Source of the DNA: Phyllobacteriaceae bacterium
Lineage (GTDB): Bacteria; Pseudomonadota; Alphaproteobacteria; Rhizobiales; Ancalomicrobiaceae
Length of the DNA stretch: 5,150 nucleotides
Assembly: GCA_012517025.1 (NCBI GenBank)
Contig: JAAYVT010000352.1
Span: 1 to 5,150, forward strand
Reading direction: 5' to 3'
Part shown: positions 1-5,150 of the stretch, in pieces
Layout: each line of letters begins with the position of its first letter
Numbering within the stretch: position 1 is the first letter of the stretch
Notes under the pieces: generated by a model
What the model saw: only the letters and a program-made list of their open reading frames with translations
What the model was told of the DNA's origin: nothing
Databases searched by the model: none
Made by a program: the position numbers and the translations under genes

Positions 1-2017
1 CCTCGAAGGCGACGAGACGGCGGTCCGGTCGCGCCCGCGAGGCGACGAGGTCGCGGGCATAGACCTGCACCACCTCGCGCACGCGCCGCGCGCCGCGATT
101 GGTCACCGGCACGCGGATCTCGACGCGCCCCCGCGCCGTCGCCTCCGACCGATCGAGGGTCGGGGCGCCGTAATCGATCGGCACCGTGGTCAGACCGAAG
201 CCGAACGGCCAGCGCGGTTCGGGCGGCAGATCGAGATCGCGGTTGGTCCAGCGATCGGTCGGCGAGGCCGGCCGCGAGGTCGGCGGCGCGTCGTAGGCGA
301 GCGGCTCCTGCCCGGTGGCGCGCGGCCACGTGAAGGGCAGCCGGCCGGACGGGGCGACGTCGCCGAACAGGATCTCCGCCGCCGCCACGGCGCCCCGGCT
401 GCCGGGGAACCACACCATCATCAGCGCCGCGACGCCGTCGCGGACGTCCTCGACGATCTGCGCCCGCCCGCCGAAGAGCAGCACCACGACCGGACGGCCG
501 GTCGCCACCAGCGCCCGCACCAATTCGACCTGGCCGGACGCCAGACGGAGATCGGCGCGAGTGGTCGCTTCGCCGATCGCCGTTTCGGCCTCGCCGACCA
601 CCACCACGATCGCGTCGGCCTTCGCCGCCCATTCGGCCGCCATCGCGATGCGCGCGTCGCCGGGCCCGGCATCGGCGCAGGAGCTCGGGCAGGCGGCGAC
701 GTAATCGGTGGCGACGCCGCTCCGCGCGGCGCGCTCGGTCAGGGCGCGGCGCAGCGTCGTCACGTCGGCGGCGCGGGCATGGCCCGGGGTCGGGCCGAGG
801 TGGGCGGTGGCGTCGTCGGCGAGCGCGCCGACGATCGCCAGACGACGGACGCCGCGCAGCGGGATCGCCGCGCCGGCGTTCTCGAGCAGCACGTCGGAGC
901 GGCGCGCCATCTCGACCGCGACCGCGTCGACGTCGCGATCGACCGCCGCGCGACGGACCGGGATCTCGTCCGGCGGCACCGGCGGGTGGAGGCGCGCCGC
1001 GCCGAGCTTCAGCCGCAGCACCCGACGCACCGCCGCGTCGACCTCCTCGGGACGCACCGAACCGCGCCGCACCGCCTCGGCGAGATGGAGCCGATACTGA
1101 TCCGACGACATGTCGAGATCGATGCCGGCGCGCAGCGCGATCGCCACCGTCTCGACCGGATCGTCGGTCAGGCGATGGTTGCGCAGCTGCTTCACCGCCT
1201 CCCAGTCGGAGACGATCGGGCCGGAAAAGCCGAGTTCGCCGCGCAGCACGTCCTGCAGCAGGTGGCGGTTCGCCGCCATCGGCACCCCGTTCACGGCGTT
1301 GAAGGCGGCCATGACGACGTCGGCGCCGAGGGCGATCGCGGTGCGGAAAGGGGGCAGCACGACGTCGCGCAGGAACGGCTCGCCGAGCTCGACCGGACCG
1401 TATTCGCGGGCGCCTTCGGCGAAGCCGTGCGCGAGGAAGTGCTTCACCGCGGCGATCTGACCGCCGTCGCGGGTGCCGAGGGTGCGCGCGCCGACCATGC
1501 AGCTCACCAGCAACACGTCTTCGCCGGCGCCCTCGACGGTCCGCCCCCACCGCTGGTCGCGCGACAGGTCGGCCATCGGCCCCATCGTCCAGTCGACCCC
1601 GGCGAGGCGGGCGTCCTCGGCCATCAGCCGCGCGGCGCGGCGATTGAGCTCGAGATCGAAACTGGCGGCCTGGGCGATCGGCACCGGGAACAGCGTGCGG
1701 AAGCCGTATTCCATGTCGATGCCGTTCAAGAGCGGCACGGTCTCCCCCGAGCGCGCGTAGGCCGCCGCGAGCTTCGCCGTGTCGCCGTCGGAATAGCCGA
1801 AGTTCATCACGTTGCCGTAGCGACGTTCCTCGATCTGGGCGAAGTCGAAGCCGGGATAATCCGAGACGACCGACAGCTGCGCCGCCTTCTCGGCCGGCGA
1901 CATCCCGGCGAGGACGCGTTCGACCTCGGCGTCGAGATCGGCGAGCGGTTGGGCGGCGGCCGGCGCGACGAAACCCGTCGCGACGGCGAGAACGAGGTAG
2001 AGCGTCCGGAGAATCAT
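1..2017 (-). CDS. bglX: Periplasmic beta-glucosidase, glycoside hydrolase family 3 (BglX-like), C-terminus cut by the window edge
   Basis: This enzyme should release terminal beta-D-glucose from oligosaccharides or glycosides in the periplasm. I translated the minus strand by hand; 672 codons are open with no stop before the left edge. The ATG at 2017-2015 is chosen because it opens a signal peptide (MILRTLYLVLAV..., probable cleavage AAA|Q after residue 22). No strong Shine-Dalgarno precedes it. The N-terminal GH3 barrel spans roughly residues 30-330, with RWGR at 156-159 followed by a GED, the KHF motif at 192-194, and SDW at 270-272 where Asp271 is the expected nucleophile. The C-terminal GH3 domain spans about 375-600, with GEA...EATTRADL; Glu483 is the likely acid/base by analogy with BglX. 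WPFGFG (about 602-607) leads into a fibronectin-III-like domain containing VVQVYARD. E. coli BglX has 765 residues, so about 80-100 are missing. Family assignment is firm; substrate is inferred. Confidence 0.9.
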   Translation of the reverse strand, partial: MILRTLYLVLAVATGFVAPAAAQPLADLDAEVERVLAGMSPAEKAAQLSVVSDYPGFDFAQIEERRYGNVMNFGYSDGDTAKLAAAYARSGETVPLLNGIDMEYGFRTLFPVPIAQAASFDLELNRRAARLMAEDARLAGVDWTMGPMADLSRDQRWGRTVEGAGEDVLLVSCMVGARTLGTRDGGQIAAVKHFLAHGFAEGAREYGPVELGEPFLRDVVLPPFRTAIALGADVVMAAFNAVNGVPMAANRHLLQDVLRGELGFSGPIVSDWEAVKQLRNHRLTDDPVETVAIALRAGIDLDMSSDQYRLHLAEAVRRGSVRPEEVDAAVRRVLRLKLGAARLHPPVPPDEIPVRRAAVDRDVDAVAVEMARRSDVLLENAGAAIPLRGVRRLAIVGALADDATAHLGPTPGHARAADVTTLRRALTERAARSGVATDYVAACPSSCADAGPGDARIAMAAEWAAKADAIVVVVGEAETAIGEATTRADLRLASGQVELVRALVATGRPVVVLLFGGRAQIVEDVRDGVAALMMVWFPGSRGAVAAAEILFGDVAPSGRLPFTWPRATGQEPLAYDAPPTSRPASPTDRWTNRDLDLPPEPRWPFGFGLTTVPIDYGAPTLDRSEATARGRVEIRVPVTNRGARRVREVVQVYARDLVASRARPDRRLVAFE

Positions 2018-2664
2018 GCGGGCGTCCCGTCGAGGGGCAGGAGAGAGGCACCGCAGTTTGCCGTTCCGAACGTCGCCGGCAAGCCGTCGCGTGCGCCTCT
2101 CGCGGTGAAAAACGTCGCGCCGACGCCGCGGACCGGTGGTAGAGCACCGCTGCATCGCAACATTGCGTTCGGCAACGCCGCATGACGGAGGGTTCATCCG
2201 CCCGGCGCGCGAGATCAACGCCCGGCCGAGGTCGCGACACTCTCGTAAAAGCGGCGCCAGCATCTCGAAACGACGGACACTCGTCTCGAATTCGCGTCCC
2301 TTCGCCGGTTCCGGAAATCGTACAATTCGGTGATGCGATCGCAATCGCGCCGTGCCGGACATGATTACATCGAATCGTTTCGTGAGTATCGAGCATCGAA
2401 CGGGCGATTTCGTCTCCGTTCTAGGGAGTTCGACGTAGGTATTCGAGCAAGATTGATGGCCCGTTCGACCGATGTTTCAGTCGGCCGGGGGAAGGACGGG
2501 ACGAGACCGGCCGAGGGCGGTCGTCGTTCCGGCGGGGGGATCGGACACCCCGGCGGCGCGAGGGGCGCGCCGGAGCGATCGTCCGAGGATCGTCGACGGG
2601 TGGTCGACGCAGGGGACGCGCCGGCGGCGCGGGTCGTCGCGCGCGGCGCGAGAGGGAGGTCGAG
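2018..2664. other. Divergent intergenic region, probable promoters for both flanking transcription units
   Basis: These 647 bases separate the starts of two divergent genes and contain no convincing coding sequence. By hand count, 2281-2460 is about 53% G+C, well below the roughly 70% of the flanking genes, which is where promoters would be expected. I could not identify a clear -35/-10 pair, a sigma-54 -24/-12 element or a full FNR palindrome. From about 2480 to 2650 the sequence is very GC-rich and may be an untranslated leader of the plus-strand operon. Short open frames here lack ribosome binding sites and recognisable protein motifs. Confidence 0.6.
2654..2659 (+). promoter_or_regulatory. 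Ribosome binding site of the NuoF/GltD fusion gene
   Basis: GGGAGG lies five bases before the ATG at 2665, a near-ideal Shine-Dalgarno match and spacing. It fixes the start of the fusion protein. It also argues that the missing NuoF FMN/NADH domain is a real feature of this protein and not a misplaced start. The same frame upstream encodes only Arg/Gly-rich sequence without NuoF similarity. Confidence 0.75.
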
Positions 2665-4656
2665 ATGGGGCTGGTGTCCTACGGCGTCTGGGACGGCAAG
2701 GTCCGCGACAACCGGGGCAAGCTGCCGATCGACGTACCGGCCGATCCCGATCTGAGCGAGTTCCGTTGGTTCAACGACGGCAACCCGATTCGCGCCTTCG
2801 TCGGCGATCGCGGCTTCGTGGTGTTCGATCCAGAGGTCAGCCTCGCCGACGCGCTGTGGCGTCACATGAATCGGGCGGCGGAGGAATCCTGCGGCAAGTG
2901 CACGCCCTGCCGGGTCGGCGCGCCACTGGTGCGCGACGCTCTCGACGAGGTGCGCGAGGGACGGGCGACCGAGGCGACCTGGGAGCACATCGCCCTGCTC
3001 GCCCGCCAGATGGCGGAGACCTCGCTGTGCTATCTCGGCAAGTCGAGCGCCGTCGCCGTGCTCGCCGCGCTCGAGCACTTCCCCGACCAACTCGCCGCCG
3101 GCGGCGAACCGATTCCGGCCGGCAACGGCATGAGCTACGTCACCGCGCCGTGCGTCGAGGCCTGCCCGTCCAAGGTCGCGGTGCCGCGCTACATCGACTA
3201 CATCAAGGACGGCCGGCCCGATCTGTCGCTCGGGGTGATCCTGCGCAAATATCCGATGGCGGCGACCTGCGGGCGCGTCTGCGTGCGCTTCTGCGAGATG
3301 GCCTGCCGGCGCAACACCGTCGATCAGCCGGTCGGCATCAAGACGCTGAAGCGCTACGTCGCCGATCAGCAGAAGCTGTTGCACGACCCGATCTTCTCGC
3401 CCGAGCGGATCGCCCACAAGCAGCCCGACGGGGCGCGGGTGGCGGTGGTGGGGGCCGGACCGGCCGGCGTCTCCTGCGCCTATCACCTGTTGCTGCGCGG
3501 CTATCCGGTCGACGTCTTCGAGGCGGAGGCGGAGGCCGGCGGCATGGCGCGGTCGGGGATCCCGAGCTATCGCCTGCCCAAGGACGTGCTGGCGGCGGAG
3601 ACCGAGACGATCGAGCACCTCGGCGGCCATTTCCTGTTCAACCAGCGGCTCGGCCGCGATTTCTCGATCGACGATCTGTTCGCGCGCGGCTATCGGGCGG
3701 TGTTCCTCGGACTCGGGTGTGCGGAGGGCACGCTCCTCGGCATCGAGGGCGAGGACCCGCGCCTCGACGGCTACAGCTCCGGCATCGATTTCCTGCTCGA
3801 CGTCCACAACCACGTCGAACACGGCGAGCCGCTGGAGATCCACGGCCGGGTGGCGGTGATCGGCGGCGGCAACGTCGCCATGGACTGCGTGCGCTCGGCA
3901 CTGCGCCTGGGCGCCGACGAGGTCCACCTGATCTATCGCCGCACCGAGGCCGACATGCCGGCCGATCACGAGGAGGTCGAGGCGGCGCACCGCGAGGGCG
4001 TGGTGTTCGACTGCCTCACCAACCCGGCGCGGATCGTGTCGGAGAACGGCCGGGTGATCGGGCTGGAGCTGGTCGAGATGCGCCGCACCGTGCCGGACGC
4101 CAAGGGGCGGATCGGCGTCGAAGCGGTGCCGGGCTCGCAGCGGTTCTTCCCCTGCGACCTGGTCGTCGCGGCGATCGGCCAACAGGTCGACGCGACCACT
4201 TTCCGGGAGGCCGACGGCATCCGGCTCGACAAATGGGGGTGCGTCGCCCACTCCGACCAGGCCCTGACCACCAGCCGGCCGGGCGTGTTCGCCGGCGGCG
4301 ACTGCGCCTCCGGCGCCTCCACCCTGATCCACGCCATGGCGATGGGCCTCAAGGCGGCGCGCGCCATCAACGACTATCTGCGCCACGGCTACCCGCGCTT
4401 CTTCGGCCGCACCCGCATGCGCAAACTGCTCAACGACAACAAGATGATGGCGGGCGAGTGCTTCGAGGCGCCGGTCGCCCACAAGTATCGCATCGACATT
4501 CCGAGCCTCAGCCCGGAGGAGCGCAGGGGGACCTTCGCCGAGGTCGAGAAGCCGATCACCGCCGAGGACGCCTATCGCGAGGCGGCGCGCTGCCTGCGCT
4601 GCTACCGCGTCTATTCGGTGGTGACGGAACACGCCGTGCCGAGCGGCGATCGGTGA
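2665..4656 (+). CDS. NuoF-type 4Fe-4S module fused to a GltD/NfnB-like FAD and NAD(P)H oxidoreductase; diaphorase subunit of a hydrogenase or formate dehydrogenase
   Basis: This 663-residue cytoplasmic flavoprotein probably passes electrons between NAD(P)H and the catalytic subunit encoded next. Residues 1-145 match only the C-terminal part of NuoF: ESCGKCTPCR gives Cys76, 79 and 82, and Cys122 follows after 39 residues, the NuoF cluster pattern. The FMN/NADH-binding domain is absent. Residues 160-240 are a GltD-like Fe-S region (CVEACP at 163-168, then CGRVC...C...C with Cys202, 206, 210 and 214). A first Rossmann fold binds FAD (GAGPAG at 263-268, Glu286, AGGMARSGIPSYRLP at 291-305). A second binds NAD(P)H (GGGNVAMD at 400-407, YRRTEADMPA at 424-433), and the C-terminal FAD motif is VFAGGDC at 541-547. 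YRR after the second fold suggests NADPH. The tail ends in EAARCLRCY (639-647). The next gene starts 29 bases on, indicating an operon. Glutamate synthase itself is unlikely, since no GltB gene is seen and the NuoF module is present. Confidence 0.88.
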   Translation: MGLVSYGVWDGKVRDNRGKLPIDVPADPDLSEFRWFNDGNPIRAFVGDRGFVVFDPEVSLADALWRHMNRAAEESCGKCTPCRVGAPLVRDALDEVREGRATEATWEHIALLARQMAETSLCYLGKSSAVAVLAALEHFPDQLAAGGEPIPAGNGMSYVTAPCVEACPSKVAVPRYIDYIKDGRPDLSLGVILRKYPMAATCGRVCVRFCEMACRRNTVDQPVGIKTLKRYVADQQKLLHDPIFSPERIAHKQPDGARVAVVGAGPAGVSCAYHLLLRGYPVDVFEAEAEAGGMARSGIPSYRLPKDVLAAETETIEHLGGHFLFNQRLGRDFSIDDLFARGYRAVFLGLGCAEGTLLGIEGEDPRLDGYSSGIDFLLDVHNHVEHGEPLEIHGRVAVIGGGNVAMDCVRSALRLGADEVHLIYRRTEADMPADHEEVEAAHREGVVFDCLTNPARIVSENGRVIGLELVEMRRTVPDAKGRIGVEAVPGSQRFFPCDLVVAAIGQQVDATTFREADGIRLDKWGCVAHSDQALTTSRPGVFAGGDCASGASTLIHAMAMGLKAARAINDYLRHGYPRFFGRTRMRKLLNDNKMMAGECFEAPVAHKYRIDIPSLSPEERRGTFAEVEKPITAEDAYREAARCLRCYRVYSVVTEHAVPSGDR

Positions 4657-4672
4657 CCCGGTTCGAAAACGC

Positions 4673-4677
4673 GAGGA
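4673..4677 (+). promoter_or_regulatory. Ribosome binding site of the downstream Fe-S subunit gene
   Basis: GAGGA sits eight bases before the ATG at 4686, within the 29-base gap after the fusion gene's TGA at 4654-4656. The short gap has no terminator-like hairpin, consistent with co-transcription, and the site supports this ATG as the start. Confidence 0.6.
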
Positions 4678-4685
4678 TCCGCGCC

Positions 4686-5150
4686 ATGCACGCGCTCATC
4701 AACGGACGCCCCGTCGAATTCGAGGCCGGCGAAACCATCCTGACGGTGGCCCGGCGCACCGGCTTCTACATTCCGAGCCTGTGCGAGCTCGCCGACATCG
4801 ACCACACCCCCGGCACCTGCCGGGTCTGTCTCGTCGAAGCGAAGCGGGTCGGGCAGGCCGCCGCCGTGGTGGTGACCTCCTGCAACACGCCGATGGAAGA
4901 GGGACTGGAGGTCCAGACCCGGACGACGAAGATCCGCGAAATGCAGAAGCTGCAGACCGAGCTGCTGTTCGCCGACCACGATCAGGAATGCGCCACCTGC
5001 GCCCGCCACGGCCAGTGCGAGCTTCAGGACGTCGCCCAGTTCGTCGGCCTCAAGGAGAACCGCTTCTTCGATCCGATCCGGGTCGCCCAGCGCGAGATCG
5101 ACCGGTCGTCGCCGGCGATGGTCCGCGACATGACCAAGTGCATCCGCTGC
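4686..5150 (+). CDS. N-terminal Fe-S region of a modular [FeFe]-hydrogenase or formate dehydrogenase alpha subunit (NuoG-like), cut by the window edge
   Basis: This is the first 155 codons of a large cytoplasmic redox subunit; the frame is still open at the window end. Residues 1-80 form a plant-type 2Fe-2S ferredoxin domain with Cys33, Cys45, Cys48 and Cys66 (CELADIDHTPGTCRVC, then SCNTP). Residues 80-125 are the NuoG-type His-Cys3 4Fe-4S domain, H-x3-C-x2-C-x5-C, formed by His98, Cys102, Cys105 and Cys111 followed by ELQD. Cys152 and Cys155 (KCIRC) start a bacterial ferredoxin-type cluster. NuoG, formate dehydrogenase alpha subunits and [FeFe]-hydrogenases all share this layout. NuoG is less likely next to a NuoF/GltD fusion. 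The preceding RSSPAMVRDMTKC resembles the SSPSIVRD/SAPVVRD wording recalled from hydrogenases more than the NPFIVRD of formate dehydrogenases. I therefore lean to hydrogenase, only moderately. The H-cluster or molybdopterin domain would lie past 5150. Confidence 0.8.
   Translation, partial: MHALINGRPVEFEAGETILTVARRTGFYIPSLCELADIDHTPGTCRVCLVEAKRVGQAAAVVVTSCNTPMEEGLEVQTRTTKIREMQKLQTELLFADHDQECATCARHGQCELQDVAQFVGLKENRFFDPIRVAQREIDRSSPAMVRDMTKCIRC

Noticed and set aside
779..2185. Plus-strand open frame of 468 codons
   Set aside because: It lies antisense to the well-supported GH3 beta-glucosidase. Its translation is rich in Arg, His, Gly and Asp with no recognisable domain, typical of a GC-rich shadow frame.
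2334..2343. Ten-base palindrome TGCGATCGCA
   Set aside because: A few ten-base palindromes are expected by chance in 5 kb, and this one contains the CGATCG word common throughout the window. There is no second copy to suggest an operator.
2361..2438. Small open frame of 25 codons starting MITSNRF in the intergenic gap
   Set aside because: No ribosome binding site precedes it and the peptide shows no recognisable feature; it lies in the region more likely to hold promoters.
2554..2572. Inverted repeat, 7-base arms CGGCGCG/CGCGCCG with a 5-base loop
   Set aside because: Such short GC stems are expected by chance in this composition, there is no following T-run, and its location upstream of a gene start does not fit a terminator.
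2330..2755. Plus-strand open frame of 141 codons overlapping the start of the fusion gene
   Set aside because: It has no Shine-Dalgarno and an Arg/Gly-rich low-complexity product, and it overlaps the fusion gene out of frame. It does not contain the missing NuoF domain.
2365..4632. Minus-strand open frame of 755 codons
   Set aside because: It is longer than the real gene it opposes, but its product is low-complexity Ala/Arg/His/Asp sequence. The opposite strand carries clear NuoF and GltD motifs plus a good ribosome binding site.

Overview
The window is about 70% G+C with strongly GC-biased third codon positions, and its redox genes are of bacterial type. This suits a high-GC proteobacterium, most likely an alphaproteobacterium. 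That placement is inferred from composition and gene style; no marker gene is present. There are three protein-coding genes, two of them cut by the window edges. They are arranged divergently around a 647-base non-coding gap. I found no tRNA, rRNA, CRISPR array or insertion sequence.

Left part (1-2017, minus strand): a secreted glycoside hydrolase family 3 beta-glucosidase of the BglX type. It has a signal peptide, both catalytic domains and the start of the C-terminal fibronectin-III-like domain. The gene runs off the left edge, so the last 80-100 residues are missing.

Middle (2018-2664): a divergent intergenic region. Its centre (about 2281-2460) falls to about 53% G+C and is the likely promoter area. 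It is followed by a GC-rich leader of about 200 bases and a strong ribosome binding site at 2654-2659.

Right part (2665-5150, plus strand): an apparent redox operon. The first gene encodes a 663-residue fusion. It joins the 4Fe-4S module of NuoF (without NuoF's FMN/NADH domain) to a GltD/NfnB-like FAD and NAD(P)H oxidoreductase. The second gene starts 29 bases later and is cut by the right edge. It begins with the electron-wire modules shared by NuoG, cytosolic formate dehydrogenase alpha subunits and modular [FeFe]-hydrogenases: a 2Fe-2S ferredoxin domain, a His-Cys3 4Fe-4S domain and the first cysteines of a further cluster.

The likely scheme is that NAD(P)H exchanges electrons with the FAD of the fusion protein, and the iron-sulfur chain carries them to or from the catalytic subunit. 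Whether that subunit makes or uses hydrogen or formate cannot be settled here, because its catalytic domain lies beyond base 5150. Wording around its cluster motif leans toward [FeFe]-hydrogenase, which would be unusual in an alphaproteobacterium and is the most interesting possibility in the window.
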